DNA of 64,000 bases. Source: Microbacterium sp. AG238. Lineage in GTDB: Bacteria; Actinomycetota; Actinomycetes; Actinomycetales; Microbacteriaceae. Positions within the stretch are counted from its first letter, which is position 1. Every line of letters begins with the position of its first letter. The notes under the pieces are model-generated. The model was not told where the DNA came from. It saw nothing but the letters and a program-made list of their open reading frames with translations, and searched no databases. The translations under genes and the position numbers were made by a program. Shown one piece after another: positions 8,902 through 17,944 of the stretch. Location of the stretch: assembly GCF_003610405.1 (NCBI RefSeq), contig NZ_RAQC01000001.1:1426001-1490000 (forward strand), given 5' to 3'.

Positions 8902-9663
8902 ATGACCACCGCCGACACCGTCTGGCCCGAGAGCATCGGCGCCGAACTCGATCGGACCGGCCCCGTTCCGCTGTACTTCCAGGTCTCGACGCGGCTCGAG
9001 CACGAGATCCGCACGGGGAACATCGCGCCGGGCGCGCGCCTCGAGAACGAGATCGCCATCGCCGAGCGACTCGGCCTCTCCCGGCCCACGATCCGTCGCG
9101 CCATCCAGGAGCTGGTCGACAAGGGGCTCCTGGTCCGCCGCCGCGGCGTCGGCACGCAGGTCGTGCAGGGCCAGGTCACGCGCCAGGTCGAACTGACGAG
9201 CCTGTACGAAGACCTCGACAACGCCCAGCAGGGTCCGGCGACACGGGTCCTCGAGCACGAGGTGCGCGCTGCCGACGCGGCGAGCGCGATCGCCCTCGGG
9301 GTGGCGGAAGGCTCCGACATCCTCTACCTGCGCCGACAGCGGCTCACCGGCTCGACGCCGATCGCGATCCTCGAGAACTATCTTCCCGCCGACCTCGCCG
9401 ACCTGGGTCGCGACGACCTCGAAGAGCGCGGGCTCTACCAGCTCCTCCGCGCCCGCGGCATCGCGATCCGCATCGCGAAGCAGAAGATCGGCGCCCGCCG
9501 CGCCCAGGGCGATGAGCACACGCTGCTGGGAACCGAGCGCGGCGGACCGGTGCTGACGATGGAGCGCATCGCTTTCGACAACACCGGCCGCGCGATCGAG
9601 TTCGGTCACCACTGCTACCGACCCGACATGTACACCTTCGAGACGACGGTCGTCGCCCGCTGA
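8902..9663 (+). CDS. iolR: GntR/UTRA transcriptional regulator of inositol catabolism
   Basis: A 253-residue regulator. The N-terminal winged helix (about residues 20-90) has the GntR features PLYFQVSTRLEHEI and GLSRPTIRRAIQELVDKGLL. The C-terminal UTRA effector domain (about 110-245) contains LRRQRL and RPDMYTFET. It is divergent from iolC, and an IolR-like operator lies between them, so it most likely represses the iol genes and is relieved by an inositol-derived ligand. The ATG used has only a distant GAGGGG in front. It ends 7 bp from the stop of the convergent binding-protein gene. Confidence 0.85.
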   Translation: MTTADTVWPESIGAELDRTGPVPLYFQVSTRLEHEIRTGNIAPGARLENEIAIAERLGLSRPTIRRAIQELVDKGLLVRRRGVGTQVVQGQVTRQVELTSLYEDLDNAQQGPATRVLEHEVRAADAASAIALGVAEGSDILYLRRQRLTGSTPIAILENYLPADLADLGRDDLEERGLYQLLRARGIAIRIAKQKIGARRAQGDEHTLLGTERGGPVLTMERIAFDNTGRAIEFGHHCYRPDMYTFETTVVAR

Positions 9664-9670
9664 CGGGTGC

Positions 9671-10951
9671 TCAGCCGAGCACGACCTCGGCTTCGGAGAA
9701 GAACTGATCCACAGCCTGGTCCACCGAGGTGGTCCCGAGGCCGAGCGACTTGCCGAGCTCCCAGAACGTCTGCTCGAGCGAGCCGTACCCGGCGACGGGC
9801 ACGGGCGGAGCATCGCCGATGCGGTCGGCGGCCGACTCGATGTAGTCGGCGACCTGCTTGTCGGCGCCCTCGAGGGCGGCGCCGGCGAGCTTCGACGTCG
9901 ACGCCGGGAACCCGAGCGTCGTGCCGAAGACCTGACCCGCCGCCTCGGAGTTCACGACGAAGTCGAGGAACAGCGCTGCCGCCTGCGGGTGCTCGGTCTT
10001 GGCCGAGATCGCAACCTGGAGGCCAGCCTGACGGTAGAGGTCCTTCGAGCCCTCCTTGGCCGTGGGCGGGGCGACGATCGAGATCGACGAAGCGCCCGAG
10101 TCGGCGAGGTAGCCGCCGAGGAAGTTGCTCCAGCTCATCTCACTGGCTGTCAGAGCCGCCCCGAAGCCCGACTTGGGCGAGAGCTCCTCGAGACGCTGCT
10201 GCGGCACGGTGACGCCGTCGCGCAGGCCTGCCCCACTCTCCCAGAACTCGCGCAGCTGATCCTTGGTGAAACCGAGCTCGCCGTCGTCGGTGTACAGGTT
10301 GCCGCCGTCGGCGCGAAGCGCCAGCTCGAACACCTGGATGCGCTGGGTGTAGTCGGTGCCGCCGTAGATCGAGCCGCCGGTCGTGTCGGTGACCTCGGCC
10401 ATCCACTCGTCGAATGCGGCGAAGTCGGTGCCGCCGTCGGGGGCCGCGACGCCGGCCTGGGCGACGAGGTCGTCGTTGACGAAGTTGGCCCACAGGCTGT
10501 AGCCGGTCGGCAGCGAGTACTGCGTGCCGTTCAGCGCTCCGGTGCCGAGGAGCCCGTCGTCGAAGGTGGTCATGTCGATCTGGTCGGCGACCTCGGCGAG
10601 GTCGAGCAGGTTGCCCGATTCGCCGTACTGCCGCAGGTAGCTGTCGGAGAACTGGAAGACATCCGGCAGTCCCCCGCCTGCGGCCTCGGTCTGCCGCTTC
10701 TCCCAGTAGCTCGGGAAGTCGGTGAAGCTGACGTTGACGGTGATGTTCGGGTACTCCTCGTTGAACGCCGCGATCAGCTCGTCGTAGCGCTTCGCGCGGT
10801 CGTCGTTGCCCCAGAACGCATAGGTCAGCGTGACCTTCTCGTCGGGATCGAACGCGGCTGCGGGAGGCGTCTGCGCGCCGCCGCATCCGGTCAGTGCCAG
10901 CGCGCCGGCGGCGACGATGCCGACGGTTGCGAGCAGGCGGTTGGCCTTCAT
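9671..10951 (-). CDS. CUT1 sugar ABC transporter, solute-binding lipoprotein (copy 1)
   Basis: A 426-residue extracellular binding protein with a lipoprotein signal ending in LALTGC, so it is expected on the outer face of the membrane. It belongs to the extracellular family 1 (oligosaccharide) group. It is a clear paralogue of the binding protein at 13650-14951: both share a FDPDEKVTL start after the signal, EKRQTEAAGGGLPDV, GGTDYT.RIQ and DAPPVP...GYG. It is the last gene of the operon, after the permeases and a YesL-like protein. The ATG follows an AGGA ribosome site. The sugar is not predictable from sequence. Confidence 0.88.
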   Translation of the reverse strand: MKANRLLATVGIVAAGALALTGCGGAQTPPAAAFDPDEKVTLTYAFWGNDDRAKRYDELIAAFNEEYPNITVNVSFTDFPSYWEKRQTEAAGGGLPDVFQFSDSYLRQYGESGNLLDLAEVADQIDMTTFDDGLLGTGALNGTQYSLPTGYSLWANFVNDDLVAQAGVAAPDGGTDFAAFDEWMAEVTDTTGGSIYGGTDYTQRIQVFELALRADGGNLYTDDGELGFTKDQLREFWESGAGLRDGVTVPQQRLEELSPKSGFGAALTASEMSWSNFLGGYLADSGASSISIVAPPTAKEGSKDLYRQAGLQVAISAKTEHPQAAALFLDFVVNSEAAGQVFGTTLGFPASTSKLAGAALEGADKQVADYIESAADRIGDAPPVPVAGYGSLEQTFWELGKSLGLGTTSVDQAVDQFFSEAEVVLG

Positions 10952-10991
10952 GGGAGTCCTTTCATCGGGAGCGGGCCCGGGGGGACGGGTC

Positions 10992-11660
10992 TCAGGTGCG
11001 GCGCGGTCGCGCCGGGATCGCGACGACGGCGAGCGCCGCGCATCCGATGCCGGCCACGAACAGCGGCGGCAGCGCCCAGGTGACCACCACGACGAAGGCC
11101 GCCGTGGCGAGGAGGTAGAGCGTTCCGGCGAGGTCGCCGCGTGCGGCATCCGGGATCGATCGGATCGCGCCCCGCCAGCCGAGCTCGGGGCTCCATGCCC
11201 CGGCGGCGAGGAGCAGGGCAACGGCGAGAGCGGCGAGCCCCGCCCAGCCGACCGCTTCGACGACGGCGCCACCGGGGAGGAACCCCGACCGGGCCAGGTC
11301 GATGTCGAGCAGCAGGACGAGCGTCACGACCAGCGCCACGAGACCGACGGCCGCGCCCGGCAGCAGCCCCGAGCGGACATCGGCCCAGAACAGTGAGAGC
11401 CGTGAATCGTCGGCGGCGACGTAGCGACGCAGATGCCGCACCCCCGCCGCGAGCGCGACCGGAAGCGTGACGACCGCGAGCGAGACGACGCCGATGAGCA
11501 GCCCGATCAGCAGCACCTCGCCGAGCAGGGCGAACGCCCCTGCTGCGCCGGGATGCCGCAGCTGCGGCCGCGCCTCGAGGGTCGGTCCGCTGCCGGAGCG
11601 GTCGGCCCGCACCGCGTCACGCTGTGCGCGCCGCGTGCGGGGACGCTCGTCGGTCGACAT
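10992..11660 (-). CDS. DUF624/YesL-like membrane protein
   Basis: A 222-residue protein with a basic, polar N-terminus and about five hydrophobic segments, including ALLGEVLLIGLLIGVVSLAVV and a C-terminal pair. Proteins of this type (DUF624, YesL) commonly sit in CUT1 sugar-transporter operons; their role is unknown. The ATG lies two bases after the stop of the upstream permease, so it belongs to the same transcript. The family assignment rests on size, topology and context more than on a motif. Confidence 0.65.
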   Translation of the reverse strand: MSTDERPRTRRAQRDAVRADRSGSGPTLEARPQLRHPGAAGAFALLGEVLLIGLLIGVVSLAVVTLPVALAAGVRHLRRYVAADDSRLSLFWADVRSGLLPGAAVGLVALVVTLVLLLDIDLARSGFLPGGAVVEAVGWAGLAALAVALLLAAGAWSPELGWRGAIRSIPDAARGDLAGTLYLLATAAFVVVVTWALPPLFVAGIGCAALAVVAIPARPRRT

Positions 11661-11662
11661 CG

Positions 11663-12589
11663 CTAGCCCTTCAGACCCTGCGTGGCGACGCCGTCGACCA
11701 GGAACTTCTGGAAGACGATGAAGAAGAGCAGGATCGGGACCAACGCGATGAACGACGCCGTCACGGTCGCGCCGTAGTCGCTCGACGAGGTCTGGTCGTT
11801 GTAGAGGCGCAGCGCGATCGGCAGCGGGTAGTTCTCGGGGCTCGTGAGGTAGAGCAGCGGGCCGAGGAAGTCGTTCCACGCCCAGATGAAGCTGAAGATC
11901 GCGCACGTGATGAGAGCCGGCTTGATGAGCGGCAGGATGATCGACCAGAAGATGCGCAGGTGTCCCGCGCCGTCGATCTTCGCGGCCTCGTCCATATCGC
12001 GCGGCATCTGCCGGATGAACTGCACGAGGAGGAACACGAAGAACGCCTCGGTCGCGAGGAACTTCGGCAGCAGCAGCGGCCAGTACGTGTCCACCATCCC
12101 CAGATTGTTGAAGATGATGTACTGCGGGATGATCACGACGTGGAACGGCAGCAGCAGCGTGCCGATCATCGCGGCGAACAGGATGCCGAGTCCCTTGAAC
12201 TGCAGGCGGGCGAAGGCGTAGGCCGCGAGCGCCGACGACAGCACGGTCCCGATCACCGAGACACCGGCGATGAGCAGCGAGTTGGCGAAGAAGCGCCACA
12301 TCGGCACGCCCGCGATGCCCTCGGCGACCTTGATGTAGTTCTCGATCGTCGGCGCGTTGGGCAGTAGCCCCATGTTCTGGCCGAACTCGCTGTTGGGCTT
12401 GAACGTCGACAGCAGCAGCCAGACCAGCGGGTAGAGCACGACGGCGGTGATGACGATCAGCACGGCGAACCAGATGATCGTCTGCCAGGTCTTGCGCTTG
12501 ACCCTGCGTCGCGCGGGCGGCATCGGCGTGGTCTGCTGCTCGGCGAAGATGGCTTCGCTCGTGAGCGGTGAGGTGGGTGACGTGGTCAT
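11663..12589 (-). CDS. CUT1 sugar ABC transporter permease (MalG-type)
   Basis: Inner-membrane permease of 308 residues with six predicted transmembrane segments. The EAA loop that contacts the ATPase reads DEAAKIDGAGHLRIFWSIILP. The C-terminus ends FLVDGVATQGLKG, typical of MalG-type subunits. The ATG overlaps the stop of the partner permease (ATGA). It works with the subunit at 12586-13578 and with one or both of the flanking binding proteins. No ATP-binding subunit is encoded nearby. Confidence 0.93.
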   Translation of the reverse strand: MTTSPTSPLTSEAIFAEQQTTPMPPARRRVKRKTWQTIIWFAVLIVITAVVLYPLVWLLLSTFKPNSEFGQNMGLLPNAPTIENYIKVAEGIAGVPMWRFFANSLLIAGVSVIGTVLSSALAAYAFARLQFKGLGILFAAMIGTLLLPFHVVIIPQYIIFNNLGMVDTYWPLLLPKFLATEAFFVFLLVQFIRQMPRDMDEAAKIDGAGHLRIFWSIILPLIKPALITCAIFSFIWAWNDFLGPLLYLTSPENYPLPIALRLYNDQTSSSDYGATVTASFIALVPILLFFIVFQKFLVDGVATQGLKG

Positions 12590-13578
12590 CGGTTGTCTCC
12601 CGAGTAGTGCACCCACGACTTCTGGGTGCGGAAGAGGATGAGGGCGATGATGGCGACGACGACGAGGAGCACCCACGCGATCGCGGCGGCGTATCCCATG
12701 CGGCCGTCGGCGAATCCGGTCTTGTAGAGGTAGACCGTGATGAAGTTCGTCATCCCGGCGGGGCCGCCGGTGCCGTTGGAGATGATGTAGGCCGACCCGA
12801 ACACCTGGAACGCGCCGATGAGGCCGAGCAGCAGGTTGAAGAAGATGACGGGCGAGAGCATCGGCACCGTGACGGCGCGGAAGCGGCGGACGGCGTTCGC
12901 CCCGTCCATCTCGGCCGCCTCGTACAGCTCCTTCGGGATCTGCTTGAGGCCGGCGAGGAAGATCACCATCGTCGCGCCGAACTGCCAGACGGCCAGCAGG
13001 ATCATCATCGGCAGGATGAGCCCGGGGTTTCCGATCCATCCGCCGAGGTCGATGCCGAACACGTTCAGGCCGTTGTCGACGGGGCCGTCGGTGGCGAACA
13101 TCGCACGCCACACGATCGCGACCGAGACCGAGGCGCCGATGAGCGAGGGGGCGTAGAACGCCGAGCGGAAGAACGCCGCACCACGGTCGCGGTAGTTCAG
13201 CAGCAGCGCGATCAGGAGAGCGGCGATCAGCGAGATCGGCGTTCCCACGAGCACGTAGATCAGGGTGATCTGCGCCGACTGCATGAAGCTCGGGTCGTTG
13301 GTGAAGAGCCGGATGTAGTTGTCGAAGCCGATCCACTTCGGCGGCGAGAAGATGTTGTAGCTCGTGAAGGACAGGTACAGCGAGTACGCCATCGGAACGA
13401 GCGTGAGCCCGAAGAACCCGACGAGCCACGGCAGGAGGAAGCCGTACCCCGCGATGTTCTCGCGGACGGCGCGCTTGCGGGCGCCGGGGCGGTCGAGGTG
13501 TTCGGGCCGCTGCTTGCGGACGAGGCCGCGGCGCGACGAGTCCTTGGTGACGATCACCCGTGTGGCGGTAGTGGTCAC
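12586..13578 (-). CDS. CUT1 sugar ABC transporter permease (MalF-type)
   Basis: Permease of 330 residues with a charged N-terminal tail of about 40 residues, six hydrophobic segments and the EAA loop YEAAEMDGANAVRRFRAVTVP. I place the start at a GTG because AGGAG lies four bases before it and the family begins with a short charged tail. The longer open frame upstream is not protein-like and covers the strong hairpin at 13611-13643. Translation is coupled to the downstream permease by a 4-bp overlap. Confidence 0.9.
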   Translation of the reverse strand: MTTTATRVIVTKDSSRRGLVRKQRPEHLDRPGARKRAVRENIAGYGFLLPWLVGFFGLTLVPMAYSLYLSFTSYNIFSPPKWIGFDNYIRLFTNDPSFMQSAQITLIYVLVGTPISLIAALLIALLLNYRDRGAAFFRSAFYAPSLIGASVSVAIVWRAMFATDGPVDNGLNVFGIDLGGWIGNPGLILPMMILLAVWQFGATMVIFLAGLKQIPKELYEAAEMDGANAVRRFRAVTVPMLSPVIFFNLLLGLIGAFQVFGSAYIISNGTGGPAGMTNFITVYLYKTGFADGRMGYAAAIAWVLLVVVAIIALILFRTQKSWVHYSGDNR

Positions 13579-13610
13579 GATGCTCCTGAGGATGCGGGGA
13601 GGATGCGGGG

Positions 13611-13643
13611 CCCGCGGGCCGGCGCAGAGCGCCGGCCCGCGGG
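13611..13643. terminator. Strong intra-operon hairpin after the binding-protein gene
   Basis: A perfect 15-bp GC-rich inverted repeat (13611-13625 with 13629-13643) closes on a 3-base loop just after the stop of the binding-protein gene and before the permease start. There is no T-tract. Such hairpins behind binding-protein genes usually stabilise the upstream message or partly stop transcription, giving more binding protein than permease. Confidence 0.7.
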
Positions 13644-13649
13644 AGCGGG

Positions 13650-14951
13650 TCATCCGTTGAGGGTGATGTCCATCTGCGAGAAGAAGCGATCGACGGCTTC
13701 GTCGACGGTGATCGTGCCGAAGGCGAGCTCGGTGCCGAGCTTGCGGAACTCCTCCTCGATCGTGCCGTAGCCGACGATCGGAACGGGCGGCGCGTCGCCG
13801 AGGCGGTCGGCGATCGACTCCTCGTACTCCTTGACCTGCTGGCTCAGCGGGTCGAGGTCGGCCGCGTCGAGAGCGGTCTGCGAGGCCGGCAGGCCACGGT
13901 TCGTGCCGAAGATCTCGCCTGACTCGGGCGAGTTCACGAGGAAGTTGACGAGCGTCGCCGCGGCAGCGGGGTGCTCGGTCTTCGCCGAGATCGTGTGGAG
14001 CATCGAGGGCTTGAGGTACAGGTCCTTCGCGCCCTCCTTCGTGACCGGCGGGGCGACGAGTCCGAGCTCGGTGTATCCCTCGCCCAGGTTGCCCAGGTAG
14101 CCGCCGCCGAAGTTGTCCCACGTCAGCTCGCTCGCCGTGAGAGCGGCGTCGAAGCCCGAGAGCGGCAGGGCCTCCTCGAGGCGCTGCTGGCCGATGACGG
14201 CCCCGCTCTCGCGGAGCTCGGCGCCGTCCTCCCAGAACTGGGTCAGTCGCGCCTCGTCGAAGCCGGGCTCGCCGTTCTCGTCGAACAGCTGCGACCCTTC
14301 GGCGCGAAGCTGGAGCTCGAAGTTCTGGATGCGCCCGGTGTAGTCGGTGCCGCCCCAGTACGCTCCCCCGGACGCGTCGGTGACGCTGGCGATCCAGTCC
14401 GAGTAGTCGTCCCACGAACCGCCGTCGAACTCCTCGACACCGGCCTGCTCGATCAGCTTCGGGTTCGTGAACATGCCCCAGGCGTTCGTCGACGTCGCGA
14501 TGCCGTAGGTCGTGTCACCCACGACACCGATGTCGAGGATGTTCTGCGGCAGCGCGTCGGTCTCGATGATGTCGCCGAGGTACGGCTCGAGGTCGAGCAG
14601 GAGGTTGTTCTCGGAGTACTGCCGCAGGTACGAGTAGTCGAACTGCATGACGTCGGGGAGCCCGCCGCCGGCGGCCTCGGTCTGACGCTTCTCCCAGAAC
14701 TCGGGGAAGGTCAGGAACGTCGCGTTGACCGTGATGTTCGGGTATTCCTCGTTGAAGGCCGCGATCGCCTCGTTGTAGAGCTCCGCGCGAACGTCGTTGC
14801 CCCAGAACGCGAGGTTGAGGGTGACCTTCTCGTCGGGATCGAAGGTCGCGTCCGCGGCGGGGGTGTCGCCGCCGGCACAGCCCGCCAGGGTGAGCGCGGC
14901 GCCCGTCGCGATGGCGACCGTGGCCAGTGCCCGCTTTCTGCTGAACATCAT
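13650..14951 (-). CDS. CUT1 sugar ABC transporter, solute-binding lipoprotein (copy 2)
   Basis: A binding lipoprotein of about 433 residues whose signal peptide ends in LTLAGC. It is paralogous to the protein at 9671-10951 but clearly diverged in the middle, where ligand specificity usually lies. It is the first gene of the transporter operon and is preceded by LacI-type operators at 15034-15077. Two ATG codons are adjacent. The second (14948) has the better distance from the GAGG ribosome site, so the protein may be one residue shorter. Confidence 0.88.
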   Translation of the reverse strand: MMFSRKRALATVAIATGAALTLAGCAGGDTPAADATFDPDEKVTLNLAFWGNDVRAELYNEAIAAFNEEYPNITVNATFLTFPEFWEKRQTEAAGGGLPDVMQFDYSYLRQYSENNLLLDLEPYLGDIIETDALPQNILDIGVVGDTTYGIATSTNAWGMFTNPKLIEQAGVEEFDGGSWDDYSDWIASVTDASGGAYWGGTDYTGRIQNFELQLRAEGSQLFDENGEPGFDEARLTQFWEDGAELRESGAVIGQQRLEEALPLSGFDAALTASELTWDNFGGGYLGNLGEGYTELGLVAPPVTKEGAKDLYLKPSMLHTISAKTEHPAAAATLVNFLVNSPESGEIFGTNRGLPASQTALDAADLDPLSQQVKEYEESIADRLGDAPPVPIVGYGTIEEEFRKLGTELAFGTITVDEAVDRFFSQMDITLNG

Positions 14952-15033
14952 TGTCCTCTCTGCCGAACGTCGTCGTCTCGGTGCGCGCGAACGTCCATTG
15001 TCCGTGTGTGCAGGTGCGCGCCGCCCCGCTGTC

Positions 15034-15077
15034 GGGAAAGCGCTTGCCGGCAACGGTACTACGCCGTGAAACGTTTC
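15034..15077. promoter_or_regulatory. Two LacI-type operators upstream of the binding-protein operon
   Basis: GGGAAAGCGCTTGCC (15034-15048) and the perfect palindrome GAAACGTTTC (15068-15077) lie 80-130 bp upstream of the binding-protein start. Both resemble the GAAARCGYTTTC sites found at other promoters up to 35160. The gap 14952-15132 otherwise shows no gene. Confidence 0.7.
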
Positions 15078-15132
15078 GCAAGAAACTCGGGCCAACCGAT
15101 TCGCACCCGTGATCTCGCGGCTGTGACCGGTC

Positions 15133-16080
15133 TCAGTCCGCCGGCTCAGCCTCGCACATCAGACGACCCCCGTCGACACCCAGCCGCACCCGGTACACCG
15201 CGCACCGGCGGCCCTCGACGTCGTCGGCATGGGCCCCGTCGCCACCGGCATCCGGAGTCGTGGCCGGCTTCGCGAAGAAGTAGTACCAGAGGGCGTCTCC
15301 GTCGCGGACCGGGGCTCCGTGGTGCCCGAACCCCTGGCCGGGCACGGTTCCGGCTCCGAGCACGACCTCGTCGGCACCGCCCTGGCGCACCCAATGGACG
15401 GTGTCGTCCGAGACGAAGACCCCCATCCCCCGCCACTCGTCGACGATCATCCACCACCGCCCATCGAGCTCGAAGACACTGGGTCCCTCGTGCGGACGCC
15501 CGCCGATCGCGACGCCGCCGTCGACCCACGACGCGAGGTCGTCCGAGACGGCGACCCGCGTGATCGAGTCGGCGGCCTCGTCCTTGTACCAGAGCCGCCA
15601 CCTCCCGTCGGGGCCGCGCGCGACCCCGGCATCGATGACGCGGTCGCTCGCGAGATCGAGCGGGCCTGTGCGATGCCACGAGACGAGGTCGGTCGAGCGG
15701 TACTCCACGATCGCGCGGGCGTGACCCGGCCAGCGATCGGGAACACCGTCGATCTCGGTCAGGTACATCCGCCATCCGCTGCCGTCGAACACGACCTCGG
15801 GCGCCCAGTGCGTGCGGTCGACCATCGCCGGGGGCGCCCCGGCGACGAGAGTGAGGCCGCCGGCATCCGGTTCGAGCGTGCCCGCGTATGTCCAGTCGAC
15901 GCCGTCGCGCGAGCGTGCGACTCCGATGCGCGAGCCGTGCACCCAGGCGACTCCCGGTCCGGGGTCGGGGTGCGTCGCGCGGCGCTGCGTGTAGAACATC
16001 CACCACGCACCCCGGTCGATGACGACGACCGGATCGGTCGCCCCGTCGTACACCGGATCCCGGTAGATCTCTCTGAGCAC
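15133..16080 (-). CDS. GH43-like five-bladed beta-propeller glycosidase
   Basis: A 315-residue intracellular protein without signal peptide. The pattern REIYRDPVYDGATDPVVV near the start, THWAPEVV in the middle and repeated W/Y-rich blades (WMFYTQRR, WRLWYKDEAAD, WWMIVDEW) match glycoside hydrolases of the GH43/GH117-like propeller group, with Asp in TDP as probable base. I chose the GTG start because AGGAG lies six bases upstream; a longer frame starting at 16140 would run through an inverted repeat. It follows the ABC exporter gene. The substrate is unknown; arabinosides, xylosides or galactosides are possible. Confidence 0.72.
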   Translation of the reverse strand: MLREIYRDPVYDGATDPVVVIDRGAWWMFYTQRRATHPDPGPGVAWVHGSRIGVARSRDGVDWTYAGTLEPDAGGLTLVAGAPPAMVDRTHWAPEVVFDGSGWRMYLTEIDGVPDRWPGHARAIVEYRSTDLVSWHRTGPLDLASDRVIDAGVARGPDGRWRLWYKDEAADSITRVAVSDDLASWVDGGVAIGGRPHEGPSVFELDGRWWMIVDEWRGMGVFVSDDTVHWVRQGGADEVVLGAGTVPGQGFGHHGAPVRDGDALWYYFFAKPATTPDAGGDGAHADDVEGRRCAVYRVRLGVDGGRLMCEAEPAD

Positions 16081-16095
16081 GGGTTCTCCTCTCTT

Positions 16096-16167
16096 CCCCC
16101 GTCGACTCGCCACGTATCGCGGGTGCGGGGGCGCCGACATCCGCGCTTTCTGGCGAGTCGACGGGGG
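16096..16167. repeat. 17-bp perfect inverted repeat between exporter and glycosidase genes
   Basis: The arms 16096-16112 and 16151-16167 are perfect complements, separated by 38 bases and followed by a G-rich run on the plus strand. The element fills the 97-bp gap between the exporter stop and the glycosidase start. It could act as a terminator, attenuator or processing site; there is no T-tract. Confidence 0.75.
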
Positions 16168-16177
16168 GGGTGGGGGG

Positions 16178-17944
16178 TCAGGACTGGGTGGCGTGCAGGT
16201 GGGCGTAGCGGCCGGAGGCGGCCAGAAGATCGTCGTGCGAGCCCTGCTCGACGATGCGGCCCCGCTCGAGCACGACGATGCGGTCGGCCTGGCGGATCGT
16301 CGAGAGGCGGTGGGCGACGACGAGGGTGGTGCGACCGGTCATGAGCCTGCCCAGCGCCTCCTTCACGAGCTCCTCCGATTCGGGGTCGAGCGCCGAGGTC
16401 GCCTCGTCGAGCAGCAGGATGCGGGGGTCGCGGACCAGCGCACGGGCGATCGCGAGCCGCTGACGCTGCCCTCCCGACAGACGCGCTCCCCGCTCGCCGA
16501 CCACCGTGTCCCAGCCGTCCGGCTGGCCGCTGACGAACTCCCACGCGTTGGCATCGCGCAGCGCCTGCTCGATGCGCTCGTCTGCGACGTCGGGCAGCCC
16601 GTAGGCGATGTTCTCGCGGATCGTGCCTTCGAACAGCACCGACTCCTGCGGCACGACCGAGACCGAGCGCCGCACGGTGCGCAGGTCGAGTTCCTGCACG
16701 TCGGCTCCGTCGATCGTCAGTCGCCCGCTCGTGGCCCGCACGAAACCGAGGACGAGGTTGAGCAGCGTCGACTTACCCGATCCCGACGAGCCGACGAACG
16801 CGTACGTGCACCCCGCGGGGATGTGCAGGTCGATCTCGTGGAGCGCGTCCTCGCTCGCCCCCGCGTAACGGTGGCTCGCTCTCTCGAGGCGGATGTCGCC
16901 GATGACGCGGTCGACGCGGCGCTTGCCTTCGTTCTGCTCGAGGTCGGGCTCCTGCAGCACTTCGGCGATCGAGCGCACGGACTCGAGTCCGCGAGCGCCC
17001 ACCGGGATGAGCATCAGCAGTTGCGTGAGCCCCTGCGTGAGCAGAGTGAAGTAGGTCGAGAGCAGCACGACCTCGCCGGGAGATATCGGCAGGATGCCGG
17101 TGAGCGAGAAGATCGCGGCGAGAACGAGGCATCCGACGCCGAGCAGCTGCATCGCCACCCACGAGATCGACGCGACGTGACCGTTGAGCATGTCGAGGTG
17201 TAGCCCTGCGCGCCGCACCCCCTCGGCGCCGTGCGAGACGCGGGTGACCGCCGTCTCCTCCAGGCCGTGGGCGCGGGTGACCGGCATGAGCGACGCCATC
17301 TCTCCCACCCGCGCCGAGAGCACCTCGACCTCGCGGCGGAAGACGGCGTTGCGCTCCCGCGAGCGGTTGCGCATGCCGTACCGGATGCCGATCGCGATCG
17401 GCACCGCGAGAGCGTAGACCGGCAGGAACTGGGGCACCGCGATCGCGGTCATCGTGAGGGCGCCGATCATCACCATCGTCGCCGAGAGCAGCGGGTGGGT
17501 GACCTGTTGCAGCATCAGCTCGACGTTCTCGACGTCGCGCACGACTTTCGTCTGGACGATCGACGAGCTCACCCGCGAGTGATAGCCGATCGACAGGCTC
17601 TGCAGCCGCGCGGCGAGCGCGTTGCGCAGGTCGGCGCCGGTGTCGCGCACGACGGTCATGAAGCTGCGCGTGTAGAGGATGTGGTTCGGGTAGTTCTGCA
17701 GCAGCAACGCGGCCGCGACGAGGAACCACCCGACGACCGCGGTCACCTCTCCCCCGCCCGCGACGATGTCGATGATCGCCGCCGTGATGACCGGGAGGAA
17801 CCACATCGGGATCTCTTTCAGCGCGAAGGCGCCGATCGCGATGCTCATGCGTCCGGGCCGACGGGCGAGCAGCCGCAGGACGGATCGAGCCGGACGAGCG
17901 CCGTCGATCAGGTCCGCGGGACGGGAAAGCGGTTTCCGAGCCAC
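16178..17944 (-). CDS. ABC exporter, fused membrane and ATPase domains
   Basis: A 588-residue half-transporter of the ABCB/type IV exporter group. The N-terminal half carries six transmembrane segments (about residues 30-310). The C-terminal ATPase has Walker A GSSGSGKST, signature LSGGQRQRLA, Walker B ILLLDEATSALD and the H-loop VVAHRLST. The start is a GTG with no ribosome site and a stop codon three codons upstream. A TAGCAT -10 box six bases before it points to a leaderless message. A LacI-type palindrome (17924-17937) lies inside codons 3-7, so this exporter seems to respond to the same sugar signal as its neighbours. The substrate is unknown. Confidence 0.88.
   Translation of the reverse strand: MARKPLSRPADLIDGARPARSVLRLLARRPGRMSIAIGAFALKEIPMWFLPVITAAIIDIVAGGGEVTAVVGWFLVAAALLLQNYPNHILYTRSFMTVVRDTGADLRNALAARLQSLSIGYHSRVSSSIVQTKVVRDVENVELMLQQVTHPLLSATMVMIGALTMTAIAVPQFLPVYALAVPIAIGIRYGMRNRSRERNAVFRREVEVLSARVGEMASLMPVTRAHGLEETAVTRVSHGAEGVRRAGLHLDMLNGHVASISWVAMQLLGVGCLVLAAIFSLTGILPISPGEVVLLSTYFTLLTQGLTQLLMLIPVGARGLESVRSIAEVLQEPDLEQNEGKRRVDRVIGDIRLERASHRYAGASEDALHEIDLHIPAGCTYAFVGSSGSGKSTLLNLVLGFVRATSGRLTIDGADVQELDLRTVRRSVSVVPQESVLFEGTIRENIAYGLPDVADERIEQALRDANAWEFVSGQPDGWDTVVGERGARLSGGQRQRLAIARALVRDPRILLLDEATSALDPESEELVKEALGRLMTGRTTLVVAHRLSTIRQADRIVVLERGRIVEQGSHDDLLAASGRYAHLHATQS

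Noticed and set aside
8464..9813. 449-codon minus-strand frame across the iolC-iolR gap
   Set aside because: It runs antisense to iolR, and its ends reproduce other frames of neighbours; no family resemblance.
16081..16140. Longer N-terminus of the GH43-like protein from ATG 16140
   Set aside because: It would translate through the inverted repeat; the GTG at 16080 has AGGAG at the right distance and begins at the family start.
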